A DNA stretch of 64,000 nucleotides from Hymenobacter jeollabukensis (GCF_005771675.1 NZ_VAJM01000003.1:558001-622000), one strand, 5' to 3'; numbered from the stretch's first letter, positions 9,020 to 18,087 are shown. Made by a program: numbers and translations. The notes: generated by a model from the letters alone, not told the origin.

Positions 9020-9625
9020 CTAATTCGACTTAAGAGCAAATTTAATTAATTCCTCCACGCTCAGGTCGTTGCCGTGCTTCTGCTGAATGCCATCCAACGT
9101 CTTCTCGGCCACGGCCCGCGCAAAGCCCAGGGTCACTAGCGCGGCTAACGCTTCCGCACGGTTTGTATTGTGCTGCCGGGCCAGCGGGACGGTTTCTACG
9201 CCGGCTTTGGCCAGCAGCTCGTCCTTGCGCAGCCGGTCGCGCAAATCCAGCACGATGCGCTGCGCCGTTTTCGGCCCCACGCCCTTGATGGCCTGAATCG
9301 AGCGTACGTCTTCCTGCACGATGGCCTGCCGAATTTCGCCCACCGACATCGACGAGACGATAACAATGCCCGTGCCCGGCCCGATGCCCGACACCGAAAT
9401 CAGGTGCATGAACAGCGCCTTCTCGTTCGGGTCGAGGAAGCCGTAGAGCGCGTGCGCGTCCTCCTTGATGTGCTGGTAGGTGTAGAGCTTGGCCTTTTCG
9501 CCGTCGGCGGGCAGCTTGGAATAGGTGGCCAAGGAAATCTTCACTTCATAGCCCACGCCCTGCACATCGATGATGGCCAGCGTCGGGTCTTTGTAGGCAA
9601 GTTTACCGTCGAGGTATGCAATCAT
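9020..9625 (-). CDS. ruvA: Holliday junction branch migration protein RuvA
   Basis: RuvA binds four-way DNA junctions as a tetramer and loads the RuvB helicase during recombinational repair. The 201-residue product has all three domains: an N-terminal OB fold (MIAYLDGKLAYKDP, then GVGYEVKIS), a central double helix-hairpin-helix (VSGIGPGTG near 79 and IKGVGPKTAQRIVLDL near 115), and a C-terminal RuvB-contacting domain (EALAALVTLGFARAVAEKTL). Start and length fit the family. It lies 24 bases upstream of sprA, a linkage I recall from other Bacteroidota. The maeB gene upstream ends in its own terminator at 9762-9794, so ruvA probably starts a new transcript in the AT-rich stretch 9626-9760, although I could not fix a promoter. 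Confidence 0.97.
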   Translation of the reverse strand: MIAYLDGKLAYKDPTLAIIDVQGVGYEVKISLATYSKLPADGEKAKLYTYQHIKEDAHALYGFLDPNEKALFMHLISVSGIGPGTGIVIVSSMSVGEIRQAIVQEDVRSIQAIKGVGPKTAQRIVLDLRDRLRKDELLAKAGVETVPLARQHNTNRAEALAALVTLGFARAVAEKTLDGIQQKHGNDLSVEELIKFALKSN

Positions 9626-9761
9626 AGCAAGAATTCAAAAGCTCGAAAAGAACCGAAATGCAGCCGGCTAGCGGCAATATCGGTAAGAAGTGTAAGGATA
9701 CGGGAGCGTAGTTTGTTCCAATGGTATTAGATTATCATGCTAATTATATTAGTATATAGAA

Positions 9762-9794
9762 AGATAGACGGCGCCGGGTAGGCGCCGTCTATCT
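9762..9794 (-). terminator. Intrinsic terminator of maeB
   Basis: A perfect 14-base inverted repeat (9762-9775 with 9781-9794, loop of 5) begins ten bases after the maeB stop codon. On the minus strand the stem is followed by a TTTCTATATAC tract. The position and the strong GC core make this the terminator that separates maeB from ruvA. Confidence 0.85.
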
Positions 9795-9803
9795 TCTGTG
9801 ACC

Positions 9804-12077
9804 TTACAGCGGCTGATTATAAGTCTGCGCGTCCGACACGGCAATGGCGGTGATATTGACGATGTCACGCACCGAGGCGCCGAGTTGCAGAATGTGTACC
9901 GGCTTGCGCATGCCCATCAGCACCGGCCCGATGACCTCAGCCCCGCCGATTTCCTGCAACACCTTGTAGGCGATGTTGCCGGAAGTCAGGCCGGGGAAAA
10001 TCAACGTGTTAGCGCCTTTTTCGGCCAGTTCCGAGAAGGGGTAGTGCTCCTGCAGCAGATTTCGGTTCAGGGCCGTGTTGGCCTGCATCTCGCCGTCCAG
10101 AATCAGGTCGGGGAAGCGGCGCTTGGCCAGCTCCGTGGCGCGGCGCATCTTGTCGGGCAGCGGGCCGGTGTTCGAGCCGAAGTTGGAGTAGCTCAGCACC
10201 GCAATGCGCGGCTCGGTGTCGAAAAAGCGCACGGCGCGGGCCGTCAGGCCGATGATGTCGACCAGCTGCTCAGCCGTGGGGTCGATGTTGACGGTGGTAT
10301 CGGCGAAGAAGAACGGGCCCTTGCGGTGCAGCACGATGTACATGCCGGCGGCCCGCTGCACGCCGTCTTCCACCCCGATGATCTGGAAGGCGGGCAGAAT
10401 GCTCTTGCCGTAGTCCTTGGTGAGGCCGGTGATGTAGGCGTCGGCCTCGCCGGTGTCCAGCATCATGGCACCGAAGTAATTCCGCTCGCGCATCAGGCGC
10501 TTGGCTTCGTAGAGCGTCATGCCCTTGCGCTGCCGCTTGCGGAACAGCAGGTCGGCGTACTCGTCGCGCTTGGCTTCGTGCTCCTGCAGGATGTCAATGA
10601 TCTGGCAGCCTTCGAGGTCGAGGTTGTTTTCGCGAGCAATTTTCTCAATCCGCTCCCGGCGACCCAGCAGGATGGGCAGGGCAATGCCCTCGTCGTGGGC
10701 AATCTGGGCGGCTTTGAGGATTTTGTAGTTGTCGGCCTCGGGATACACCACGCGCTTGGGGGCCGAGCGGGCCCGCGAGGTGATGCGGTTCATCAGCTTC
10801 TGGTTGACGCCGAGGCGGGCCCGCAACTCGTCCTCATATGCCTGCCAGTCGGTAATCTGAATGCGCGCCACCCCGCTTTCCATGGCCGCTTTGGCCACGG
10901 CGGGGGAGAGGGTCGTAATCAGGCGCGGGTCGAGGGGCTTGGGAATCAGGTAGGTGCGGCCAAAGGTCAGCGTGTTGTCGCCGTAGGCCTTGTTCACCAT
11001 GTCGGGCACCGGCTCTTTGGCCAGTTCCGTCAGGGCGTGCACGGCGGCCAGCTTCATCGCTTCGTTGATTTCCGTGGCGCGCACGTCGAGGGCCCCGCGG
11101 AAGATGTAGGGGAAGCCCAGCACGTTGTTGACCTGGTTCGGATGGTCCGAGCGGCCGGTAGCCATGATGATGTCCTCGCGCGTCGAGAGGGCCAGCTCGT
11201 AGGCAATTTCCGGGTCGGGGTTGGCCAGAGCGAAGACGATGGGGTCCTTCGCCATCTTCAGCAGCAGCTCGGGCGCCAGCACGTTGGCCGCCGAGAGGCC
11301 CAGGAAGAAGTCGGCGCCTTCCATGGCTTCGGCCAGCGTGGTGACGGGCCGCTCGGTGGCAAACTGCATCTGCAGCGGCGCCAGGTCGGTGCGCCGGGCG
11401 TTGATGACGCCGTCCTTATCGAACACCACCACGTTTTCGCGCTTCAGGCCCAACTCCAGGTACAGGCGCAGGCAGCTGACGGCGGCCGCGCCGGCCCCGC
11501 TCACCACCACCTGAATTTCATCGATTTTCTTCCCGACGACTTCCAGGGCGCTCAGCAACCCGGCCGACGAAATGATGGCCGTGCCGTGCTGGTCGTCGTG
11601 CATCAGCGGAATGTTCATCTGCTCGCGCAGGGCCGTTTCGATGGCGAAGCACTCCGGGGCCTTGATGTCCTCCAGGTTGATGCCGCCGAAGGTGGGCTCC
11701 AGGGCCTTCACCACGCGGATAAACTCGTCGGGGTCGGTGGCGTCGATTTCGATGTCGAAGCAGTCGATGCCGGCGAACTTCTTGAACAGTACGCCTTTGC
11801 CTTCCATTACCGGCTTCGAGGCGGCGGGCCCGATGTTGCCCAGGCCGAGCACGGCGGTGCCGTTGCTTATCACGGCCACCAGGTTGCCCTTGGCCGTGTA
11901 CTTGTAGACGTCGTCGGGGTTGGCGGCAATTTCCTTGCAGGGCTCGGCCACGCCCGGCGAGTAGGCCAGGGCCAGGTCGAGCTGGGTGCTGACGGGCTTG
12001 GTGGGTACCACCTCAATTTTGCCGGCGGGGTTTTGCTGGTGGTAGTTAAGCGCGTCTTCCTTGTTTATCTTCAGCAT
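9804..12077 (-). CDS. maeB: NADP-dependent malic enzyme with phosphotransacetylase-like domain
   Basis: It decarboxylates malate to pyruvate with reduction of NADP. The 757-residue product has the two-part MaeB layout: an N-terminal malic enzyme domain (about 1-430) and a C-terminal phosphate acetyl/butyryl transferase-like domain (about 430-757) that in studied MaeB proteins is regulatory. Visible malic enzyme signatures are [20 protein letters not shown] near residue 31, [13 protein letters not shown] near 68, [10 protein letters not shown] near 155 and the nucleotide-binding [15 protein letters not shown] near 188. I took ATG at 12077 (Met-Leu-Lys-Ile-Asn-Lys) because the longer frame adds 60 residues unlike the family. 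A hairpin ending in TTTT lies only about 21 bases upstream of the start (12099-12129). Confidence 0.96.
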   Translation of the reverse strand: MLKINKEDALNYHQQNPAGKIEVVPTKPVSTQLDLALAYSPGVAEPCKEIAANPDDVYKYTAKGNLVAVISNGTAVLGLGNIGPAASKPVMEGKGVLFKKFAGIDCFDIEIDATDPDEFIRVVKALEPTFGGINLEDIKAPECFAIETALREQMNIPLMHDDQHGTAIISSAGLLSALEVVGKKIDEIQVVVSGAGAAAVSCLRLYLELGLKRENVVVFDKDGVINARRTDLAPLQMQFATERPVTTLAEAMEGADFFLGLSAANVLAPELLLKMAKDPIVFALANPDPEIAYELALSTREDIIMATGRSDHPNQVNNVLGFPYIFRGALDVRATEINEAMKLAAVHALTELAKEPVPDMVNKAYGDNTLTFGRTYLIPKPLDPRLITTLSPAVAKAAMESGVARIQITDWQAYEDELRARLGVNQKLMNRITSRARSAPKRVVYPEADNYKILKAAQIAHDEGIALPILLGRRERIEKIARENNLDLEGCQIIDILQEHEAKRDEYADLLFRKRQRKGMTLYEAKRLMRERNYFGAMMLDTGEADAYITGLTKDYGKSILPAFQIIGVEDGVQRAAGMYIVLHRKGPFFFADTTVNIDPTAEQLVDIIGLTARAVRFFDTEPRIAVLSYSNFGSNTGPLPDKMRRATELAKRRFPDLILDGEMQANTALNRNLLQEHYPFSELAEKGANTLIFPGLTSGNIAYKVLQEIGGAEVIGPVLMGMRKPVHILQLGASVRDIVNITAIAVSDAQTYNQPL

Positions 12078-12098
12078 GCGGGGGGAATTCAGATGCAA

Positions 12099-12129
12099 AA
12101 CGGCGCCGCCCGCTGAAGGCAGCGCCGTT
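12099..12129 (-). terminator. Hairpin with T-tract just upstream of maeB
   Basis: Arms 12099-12110 and 12118-12129 pair at 11 of 12 positions around a 7-base loop. On the minus strand the stem runs into GTTTTGC, as in an intrinsic terminator. It could end the transglycosylase transcript, whose stop is 197 bases upstream. It also sits within the expected maeB leader, 22 bases before the ATG, and no TAnnTTTG box is visible between it and maeB, so an attenuator role is possible. Confidence 0.5.
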
Positions 12130-12325
12130 GGGCAAGTTCGGGCGAAATTAAGCGGAATCAAAGCTCCGGCCGTAACCTGGTTCGGCCAGTCGGGGCTCCC
12201 GGTAATCGTAGCCGGCCCAGCGGCTGACCCTCGGGGACGTGTACGCCGATAGGCCAAGCCAAAACCAAAGTGGCCTCGCCGGGACAGATAAGACCGTCTG
12301 CGCGCGCGTACGGCCCACGCGGCTA

Positions 12326-14431
12326 CTAGCTGGCCACGATGAGCTTCTGGCCGGGCTTCACCTCGTCTGATTGCAGGTGATTGAGCTTGCGCAGCTGCTC
12401 CACCGTCAGGCCCTGGTAGCGGCGCGAAATGTTGTAGAGCGTGTCACCGGGCTGCACCACGTGTACGCGCTGCTGCAGGGGTAGGGCAAGCACTTTGCCG
12501 GGCTTGGAGCTTGGCTTCGGCGTTGCAGCCACAACTGCCGGTTTCTCCGATTCGTCATTGCCCGTAGCTTCCGCATCGGCTGGCGGCGTGAGGCGTAGCT
12601 TCTGCCCCGGCGTCACCACCTGCGACTTCAGGTTGTTCCAGGCCACCAGCTGTTCCACCGACAGGCCACGCTCCCGCGCCAGCTTGGTCAGGTAGTCGCC
12701 CTTGCGAATGACGTACTCCGTGGCCGCGTCCTGCTGCGTTTGCACGGCGGATACGGCAGCCGTTGGTTCCGGCGCAGCCACCGATTCAGCGTCGGCGCTG
12801 CTTTCCCTCGTCGGCGCTGCAGCCACCGGTCGTGTGGTGCGGGTCGGTTTGCGCGGTTCGGCGGCCGGACGCTCAACCGGAGCGGCGACTGGCGCCGCTG
12901 CTACTGCCGTTTCTTCCGGTTCCGGCGTTTCCGGTTTGGCGGTGGGCTTAACCGCGAGCTTGCTCACTTTCACGCCCATTTCGGTGGGTGTGCGCGGCGC
13001 GGCGGCCACGGCTGGAGCGGCAGTCGGGCGGACGGCCACATTCTGAGTCGAAGCCGAATTAACGCTGCCATTCTTGGCCGGCAAAAACACGACGATTTGC
13101 TGCTTGGGCTTCAGCGCCCGGCCCTTGGGCAGGTTGTTCCAGCGCCGCAGCTGCGTCTGCGACACGCCGTACCACTCTGCCAGCTCGGCCAGGGTCTGCC
13201 CGCGCTTCACGTTGTGCAGCTTCCGCTGCGTGCGCGGAGGTTCATCCGTCGGAGCATCCGCTGTTGCGGCAGCGGGCTTGCGGCGGCTGCTGGCGGCTAG
13301 CTGCCGGGCCGAGGGGAAAGGCTCGACGCCTTCCAGCCGGGGTGGCAGCGGCTCCATCGGCGTGGGCAGGGCGGCCTGCGGGCGGCAGTAGCCGAAGAGC
13401 ACCGAGCGGTCCACCGACTGCAGCAGGGCGCGGCGGTCGGCCGGAAACTGCAGGGTGTAAGCGCGGTAGCCGTCGGGCAGGTAAGGGCGGCGCAGCTCGG
13501 GGTTGAAGCGCAGAATGGCCGTCGAGTCCAGCCCCACGGCCTGGCTCAGGCGCATCATGTCGAAGGCCTGCCCGTTGAGCTGCAGCGTGTCCATGGGCTG
13601 GGCGTACTGGTACTTCAGCTCGGCCGAGTGCAGGTTGTGCTGCTCGGCGTACTTCATGGCGTACATGATGGCCGTGAAGCTGGGCACATAGTTGCGCGTC
13701 TCCTTGGGCATGTAGGGGTACATTTCCCAGAAATTGCGCTTGCCCGATTTGCGCATCACCCGCTGAATGTTGCCCGCGCCCCAGTTGTAGGCCGCCAGCA
13801 CCAGCTCCCAGTCGTGAAACACGCCGTAGAGGTAGCGCAGGTGCTTGCAGGCGGCTTCGGTAGCCTTTTCGGGGTCCATCCGCTCGTCCACCCACTCGTC
13901 GCGACGCAGGCGCAGGTCGTTGGCCGTGGGGCCCATAAACTGCCACAGGCCGGTAGCGCCCACCCGCGACTTGGCCGTCGGAATCAGCGCCGACTCCACC
14001 ACCGCCAGGTACTTCAGGTCGGGCGGCAGGTTGTACTTGGTCAGGTACTTCTCAAACAGCGGGAAGTACAGGTTTTCGCGCTCCAGCACCCGCTGCATGT
14101 AGTTGCGGTTGCGCAGCGTGAAAAAGTTGATGTGCGCCAGCACCGTCGAGTTGAAAGCGTGCGGCACGTCGGAGTCGAAGCAGGCCACCCGGTCGCAGAT
14201 CAGGTCGCGGGCTTCGGGCGGGGCCTGCAGCCAGGCCAGCCGCACCGAATCGAGCTGCACCGGCTCGGCCACCAGCGAGTCGGGCTGCAACTCCAGCCGC
14301 ACCCGCGTGGTGTCGTCGCTCATGCCGGCCTCCGGCATCGTTACGGGTGGAAGCTGCGTTTGGGCCGCCACGGGGCGGACGAAAGCGGCGGCCAGCAGAA
14401 ACAAGGCGGAGGCTCGGAGCGACTTTTTCAT
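12326..14431 (-). CDS. Membrane-bound lytic murein transglycosylase, MltD-like, with three LysM domains
   Basis: This enzyme is predicted to cleave peptidoglycan glycan strands in the periplasm. The 701-residue product opens with a signal peptide ending Val-Ala-Ala before Gln. An SLT domain follows at about residues 110-280: the catalytic Glu lies in VVESALIPTA near 146, with GATGLWQFM, ELVLAAYNWGAGNIQ and TRNYVP behind it. A Pro/Ala-rich linker then separates three LysM modules at about 402-448, 572-618 and 656-701 (for example HVVQPGDTLYNISRRY and VKPGQKLIV). This is the MltD arrangement. It follows gatA by 15 bases, probably in one operon, though the functional link is not obvious. No lipobox is visible, so it is probably soluble in the periplasm. 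Confidence 0.93.
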   Translation of the reverse strand: MKKSLRASALFLLAAAFVRPVAAQTQLPPVTMPEAGMSDDTTRVRLELQPDSLVAEPVQLDSVRLAWLQAPPEARDLICDRVACFDSDVPHAFNSTVLAHINFFTLRNRNYMQRVLERENLYFPLFEKYLTKYNLPPDLKYLAVVESALIPTAKSRVGATGLWQFMGPTANDLRLRRDEWVDERMDPEKATEAACKHLRYLYGVFHDWELVLAAYNWGAGNIQRVMRKSGKRNFWEMYPYMPKETRNYVPSFTAIMYAMKYAEQHNLHSAELKYQYAQPMDTLQLNGQAFDMMRLSQAVGLDSTAILRFNPELRRPYLPDGYRAYTLQFPADRRALLQSVDRSVLFGYCRPQAALPTPMEPLPPRLEGVEPFPSARQLAASSRRKPAAATADAPTDEPPRTQRKLHNVKRGQTLAELAEWYGVSQTQLRRWNNLPKGRALKPKQQIVVFLPAKNGSVNSASTQNVAVRPTAAPAVAAAPRTPTEMGVKVSKLAVKPTAKPETPEPEETAVAAAPVAAPVERPAAEPRKPTRTTRPVAAAPTRESSADAESVAAPEPTAAVSAVQTQQDAATEYVIRKGDYLTKLARERGLSVEQLVAWNNLKSQVVTPGQKLRLTPPADAEATGNDESEKPAVVAATPKPSSKPGKVLALPLQQRVHVVQPGDTLYNISRRYQGLTVEQLRKLNHLQSDEVKPGQKLIVAS

Positions 14432-14446
14432 GCGTTCAACTTCACG

Positions 14447-15895
14447 TTAGGGAGCTACTACGGAGGCCCCCACGGTTTCGGTCAGGTGTTTGGCAAAGGC
14501 CAGCATGTCGGCTTCGCGGAACGCGCCGCTGAGCACCTGCAAGCCAATGGGCAAGCCCTGGCCGTCGTGGCCGACGGGCACCGAAATGGCCGGTACGCCC
14601 GCCAACGAGGCCTGAACGGTAAAGATATCAGCAAGATACATAGCTAGCGGATCTTTCATGTTCTCCCCGATGCGGAAAGCCGTGGTCGGCGCCGTGGGCA
14701 GGATCAGGAAGTCATACTGGCGCAGCAGCTCGTCGGTCTGCTCCTTGATGAGGCGCCGCACGCGCTGGGCCTTGGTGTAGTAGGCGTCGTAGTAGTCGGC
14801 CGACAGCACGAAGGTGCCCAGGATAATCCGCCGCTGCACCTCCTGGCCGAAGCCCTGGCTGCGCGACTTTTTGTAGAGCGACTCCAGGTCCGTCGCGTCG
14901 GGGGCGCGGTAGCCGTACTTCACCCCGTCGTAGCGGCCCAGGTTGGAGCTGGCCTCCGCCGTAGTCAGGATGTAGTAGCTGGGCACGATGTAGTCGAGGT
15001 AGGGGAAGTCCACCGCGTCGACCACGTGGCCCTGCCCGCGCAGCAGCTCAATGGTCGATTCCAGGGCCTGCTTGATGTCGGGCGCGAGGCCGGGGTGCTC
15101 CACCGTGTCGCGGATGTAGCCCACGCGGTAGTGCGCCTTGGGCTCCAGCAGTTGCGAGTAGGCGGGCACCGGCTCCTGGCTCACCGTCGAGTCGAACTCG
15201 TCGGGACCGGCCATTACCTCCAGCAGCAGCGCCGCGTCCTCCACCGAGCGGGTAATCGGCCCCACTTGGTCGAACGACGAAGCGTAGGCAATCAGCCCGT
15301 AGCGCGACACCCGCGAGTACGTGGGCTTCAGCCCGACAACGCCGCAGAAGGCCGCCGGCTGGCGCACCGAGCCACCCGTATCGGAGCCGATGGAAGCCAG
15401 GCACATATCGGCCTGCACGGCCACCGCCGAGCCGCCCGAAGAGCCGCCCGGCACGCGGTCCGGGTCGATTTCGTTGCGGGCCGGGCCGAAGTAGGACGTT
15501 TCGTTGGAAGCGCCCATGGCAAACTCGTCGCAGTTCTGCCGCCCGATCAGGATGGCGTCCTCGTCGAGCAGGCGCTGCACGGCTGTGCCGGTAAACAGCG
15601 ACTTGAAACCGTCAAGAATGTGCGAGCTGGACTGTAGCGCGTGGTCTTTGTAGGCCAGCACGTCCTTCAGCCCGATGACCATGCCGGCCAGCTTACCGGC
15701 CGTGCCTGCCGCCAGCTTCGCATCGACGGCCTCGGCTTGCTGGCGGGCTTCGTCGGCCCACACTTCCAGGAAAGCGTTGAGTTGGCCGTTCTTTTTCTCG
15801 ATGTTATCCAGGTAATACTCAACGAGCTGACGGCAGGTAAGGGTACCGGCGGTCAGCTCGTGGCGAACTTCCGTGAGGGAGTTGAAGCGTTTCAT
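14447..15895 (-). CDS. gatA: Aspartyl/glutamyl-tRNA amidotransferase subunit A
   Basis: GatA is the amidase of the GatCAB complex; it releases ammonia from glutamine to convert Glu-tRNA-Gln or Asp-tRNA-Asn to the correct aminoacyl-tRNA. The 482-residue product has the amidase-signature triad: Lys77 in GLKDVLAYKDH, cis-Ser152 in PGGSSGGSAVAV and nucleophile Ser176 in GSDTGGSVRQPA. The spacing equals that of characterised GatA enzymes. GatB and GatC are not in the window, so the subunits are encoded apart. The gene starts at ATG 15895, after a GC-rich hairpin (15949-15973) that closes the tat transcript, and is followed closely by the transglycosylase gene. Confidence 0.97.
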   Translation of the reverse strand: MKRFNSLTEVRHELTAGTLTCRQLVEYYLDNIEKKNGQLNAFLEVWADEARQQAEAVDAKLAAGTAGKLAGMVIGLKDVLAYKDHALQSSSHILDGFKSLFTGTAVQRLLDEDAILIGRQNCDEFAMGASNETSYFGPARNEIDPDRVPGGSSGGSAVAVQADMCLASIGSDTGGSVRQPAAFCGVVGLKPTYSRVSRYGLIAYASSFDQVGPITRSVEDAALLLEVMAGPDEFDSTVSQEPVPAYSQLLEPKAHYRVGYIRDTVEHPGLAPDIKQALESTIELLRGQGHVVDAVDFPYLDYIVPSYYILTTAEASSNLGRYDGVKYGYRAPDATDLESLYKKSRSQGFGQEVQRRIILGTFVLSADYYDAYYTKAQRVRRLIKEQTDELLRQYDFLILPTAPTTAFRIGENMKDPLAMYLADIFTVQASLAGVPAISVPVGHDGQGLPIGLQVLSGAFREADMLAFAKHLTETVGASVVAP

Positions 15896-15948
15896 GCGTA
15901 GGGGCCAAACGGTCCGCGGCGGGCGGCAGGATTGGGGTGAAAAGGCTA

Positions 15949-15973
15949 GGCCGCCGCGGGGTGCGCGGCGGCC
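15949..15973 (-). terminator. Likely terminator of the tat genes
   Basis: A perfect ten-pair GC-rich stem (15949-15958 with 15964-15973) lies between the second tat gene and gatA. On the minus strand it is followed by TAGCCTTTTC. The T-tract is poor, so confidence is moderate. Confidence 0.5.
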
Positions 15974-16001
15974 GTCAAAAGCAGGCTGCGAAAGTTCGAA
16001 A

Positions 16002-16400
16002 TTAAATCGACTTCGCCGAAGTATTCGATTCGTGGGGCAGGCCGGCGGGCGTCACCGTGGGTTGCTCGGGTGCCGCCGTCGGGGCTTGGTAATCGGCCGT
16101 GGGCTGATCGAGGCCAGTGGGCTGGTAGGCTGCCGGGGCCGGAGGTACCGGCTGGTAAGACTGTTGCGGGGCGGCGGGCTGCTGGTAGCCGTTGTTGGGC
16201 TGAAAGCCCGTCTGACCGGCGTTTTCAATCTCGCTGCGAATCTCGCGGGAGGCGTCCTTGAACTCGCGGATGCCCTTGCCGAGGCCCCGGGCCAGCTCCG
16301 GAATCTTGTTGGCGCCGAAGAACACCAGGATGAAGAGCACGATAACGGCCAACTCGCCGCCACCAATGCCTTCCAGGAAAAGCAGAAAAGGCGTGTGCAT
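16002..16400 (-). CDS. Sec-independent translocase subunit TatA/TatB type, long C-terminal tail
   Basis: TatA-type proteins oligomerise in the inner membrane with TatC to export folded proteins. The 132-residue product has an N-terminal membrane helix (GGELAVIVLFILVFFGANKIPEL, about residues 13-35), the hinge FGANKIPELARGLGKGIREF and an amphipathic helix, the TatA hallmark. After residue 65 the tail is rich in Gln, Pro and Ala and looks disordered. It lies 12 bases after a second, shorter TatA gene. Which of the two works as TatB is unclear: neither has the Glu-Pro pattern I associate with TatB. TatC is not in the window. Confidence 0.88.
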   Translation of the reverse strand: MHTPFLLFLEGIGGGELAVIVLFILVFFGANKIPELARGLGKGIREFKDASREIRSEIENAGQTGFQPNNGYQQPAAPQQSYQPVPPAPAAYQPTGLDQPTADYQAPTAAPEQPTVTPAGLPHESNTSAKSI

Positions 16401-16412
16401 GACGAACGAAGC

Positions 16413-16631
16413 TTAGCGGGTGGGCGGCTGCGGGTCGCGGTAGTTCGGGTTCTGGTCGCGGTATTCGGGCTTGTCTTCTTTCGACGCGTCCTTGAACTCG
16501 CGCATGCCCTGGCCCAGGCCCTTGAACAGCTCCGGAATGCGCTTGGCGCCGAACAGCAGAATGACGATGAAGACGATCAGCAGAATTTCGGTCGTGCCAA
16601 AATTACCGATCAGGAAAAGCGAGTTGAGCAT
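16413..16631 (-). CDS. tatA: Sec-independent translocase subunit TatA
   Basis: This 72-residue protein has the compact TatA layout: a short N-terminus with [19 protein letters not shown] as membrane helix, the [23 protein letters not shown] hinge and amphipathic helix, then a short charged tail. It is first in a two-gene unit with the longer TatA-type gene 12 bases downstream. The two share the core (IPEL..GLG.G.REFKDAS), pointing to duplication. The upstream 289-base intergenic region is shared with the divergent GAF-LytTR regulator. I could not fix the promoter; TACCTTTA on the minus strand at 16701-16694 is a weak candidate. Confidence 0.93.
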   Translation of the reverse strand: MLNSLFLIGNFGTTEILLIVFIVILLFGAKRIPELFKGLGQGMREFKDASKEDKPEYRDQNPNYRDPQPPTR

Positions 16632-16920
16632 GGGAGTCCGCAGTGGGTGTTAATCTACAGCAGGAGATACGGGCCCGCCCGCCGTAGGGATGGTAAAGGT
16701 ACCCGATAATTTCCAAACAGAACCGGGCGGTAGAGGTTCCCCCGCAGGCCAATTCATTATTCGGCGACGATTCAGCCACGTTGGACGGGTTCTGCGTAGT
16801 GTTGACCGGCCCGAACTTATTCGATAAGTTTTAGGCTCCGTACTTTGGAGCACGACTCGGTATACCGGTACCAGTCGGATTATCTACCTCCATCGATTTT
16901 TGCGACCAAGCTCTGCGGCA
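16632..16920. promoter_or_regulatory. Divergent intergenic region with a dyad at the LytTR regulator promoter
   Basis: The 289 bases separate tatA (minus) from the GAF-LytTR gene (plus). A perfect dyad, AACTTAT-tcg-ATAAGTT, lies at 16814-16830. A promoter-like TACTTTGG follows at 16841-16848, so the dyad covers the place where the upstream promoter element should lie. A TACCTTTA on the minus strand (16694-16701) could serve tatA. Nothing else is evident, and no small ORF looks coding. Confidence 0.45.
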
Positions 16921-17853
16921 ATGACTCTACGTGCGATGTACCCCCCGCCCCAACCCGCGGCGGCAACCCCGGCCAAAGTCGAGGAAGAGCGGCTGGAACA
17001 CCTGCGGGCGTATCAGATTCTGGATACGCCCACGGAGGAAGCCTTCGACGGCCTGGCCCGCTTGGGGGCCTTTATCTGCAACACCCCGATTTCCATGGTC
17101 AACCTGATCGATGCCGAGCGGGTGTTTACCAAGGCGCAGGTGGGTGTGCCGGGCGTGCAGAACCTGCCCCGCGAAGACGTGTTCTGCCACCACGCGCTGT
17201 TCAACCGGGATATTCTGGAAGTGGAAGACGCGACGCTGGACCCGCTGTTCAGCCACACGCCGCTGGTGGCCAATGCCCCCAACATCCGATACTACGTGGG
17301 CGCGCCGCTGATGTCGCCCGAGGGCTACCCGCTGGGCACCATGTGCGCCCTCGATACCAAGCCGCACCGCCTCAACGACGCCCAGCGCGACGCCCTGCGC
17401 ACCCTGGCCCGCGAAGTGGTGTCGCACCTGGAGCTGCGCCGGGCGCGCATGCAGTTGGAGCAGGAGAAGGCCAAGCTGGAGGGGCTGCTGCGCATGGCCA
17501 ACAGCGCCGCCAACTCGCTGTACTCGGCCGGGCGCAGCGAGATTTTCGTCAAGCAGGACCACAAGCTGATCCGCCTCGATACGGCCGAAATTTCCTACCT
17601 CGAAGCCCTCGGCGACTACGTCAACATTCACACGGCCAGCGAACGGTACACGGTGTACACCACCATGAAGGACATGCTCACCCGCCTGCCCGCCCGCGAC
17701 TTCGTGCGCGTGCACCGCAAGTACATCGTGCGCATCAGCAGCATCGTGGCCATCGACGGCGACTCGCTTATCGTGGACGGCGGCCGGGCCTCGTCGGTGC
17801 CCATCGGCAATTCCTACAAGGCCGACCTGATGAGCCGGCTGAATCTGGTGTAG
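16921..17853 (+). CDS. GAF-domain LytTR transcriptional regulator
   Basis: The product is about 310 residues. A GAF sensor domain occupies about residues 20-180, with landmarks HLRAYQILDTPTEEAFD, DVFCHHALFN, YYVGAPLMSPEGYPLGTMCALD. A short coiled-coil linker (ARMQLEQEKAKLEGLL) leads to a C-terminal LytTR DNA-binding domain at about 205-310 (EISYLEALGDYVNIHT, FVRVHRKYIV). Instead of the usual receiver domain it therefore carries a ligand-sensing GAF domain and could respond directly to a small molecule or redox state. Cys77 or so in the FCHH motif is a possible sensing residue. ATG at 16921 is preferred over the upstream TTG at 16900; ATG 16936 is also possible. No kinase gene is adjacent. A dyad in the promoter (16814-16830) suggests autoregulation or control by another factor. 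Confidence 0.88.
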   Translation: MTLRAMYPPPQPAAATPAKVEEERLEHLRAYQILDTPTEEAFDGLARLGAFICNTPISMVNLIDAERVFTKAQVGVPGVQNLPREDVFCHHALFNRDILEVEDATLDPLFSHTPLVANAPNIRYYVGAPLMSPEGYPLGTMCALDTKPHRLNDAQRDALRTLAREVVSHLELRRARMQLEQEKAKLEGLLRMANSAANSLYSAGRSEIFVKQDHKLIRLDTAEISYLEALGDYVNIHTASERYTVYTTMKDMLTRLPARDFVRVHRKYIVRISSIVAIDGDSLIVDGGRASSVPIGNSYKADLMSRLNLV

Positions 17854-17956
17854 TTCGGCCCACCGCCGGGCTGCGCTCAGATAGCAATTGGCGGCTTTGG
17901 TCGACAAAATCTCGGATTTGGACGAAAACCGAACGACCAAAAACCGATTGACTTCG

Positions 17957-18087
17957 TATCTTTCGCTTGTTATCGGGGGATTAATCCGTTGGCGCTTGGG
18001 CTTAGGCCCTGCCAAGGAGGGATTAACTGATAGCTAAGTTTGTTTTCATAGCTCAGAAAGGCACCGTACGCTGTACGGTGTTTTTTT
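17957..18087 (+). ncRNA. Candidate orphan small RNA with promoter and intrinsic terminator
   Basis: No ORF fits here, and the genes on either side end towards it. A promoter-like TATCTTTC lies at 17957-17964. From about 17968 the sequence folds into three stems. Stem 1 pairs TTAATCC (17981-17987) with GGATTAA (18020-18026), with TTGGC/GCCAA and GGGC/GCCC helices inside. Stem 2 pairs CTG..AGCTA (18027-18036) with TAGCT-CAG (18049-18056). Stem 3 is a perfect eight-pair hairpin (18062-18069 with 18073-18080) followed by seven T. The result is an independent transcript of about 120 nt. It could be a 6S-like RNA or a trans-acting sRNA; I do not recognise the family. Confidence 0.65.
18062..18087 (+). 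terminator. Intrinsic terminator of the candidate small RNA
   Basis: A perfect eight-base stem CACCGTAC / GTACGGTG with a three-base loop is directly followed by seven T on the plus strand. This is the cleanest terminator in the window. No plus-strand protein gene ends nearby except the LytTR regulator, 208 bases upstream, which leaves the intervening RNA as its likely product. Confidence 0.92.

Noticed and set aside
9798-12116. 772-codon plus-strand open frame opposite maeB
   Set aside because: Antisense shadow; the maeB motifs on the minus strand are unambiguous.
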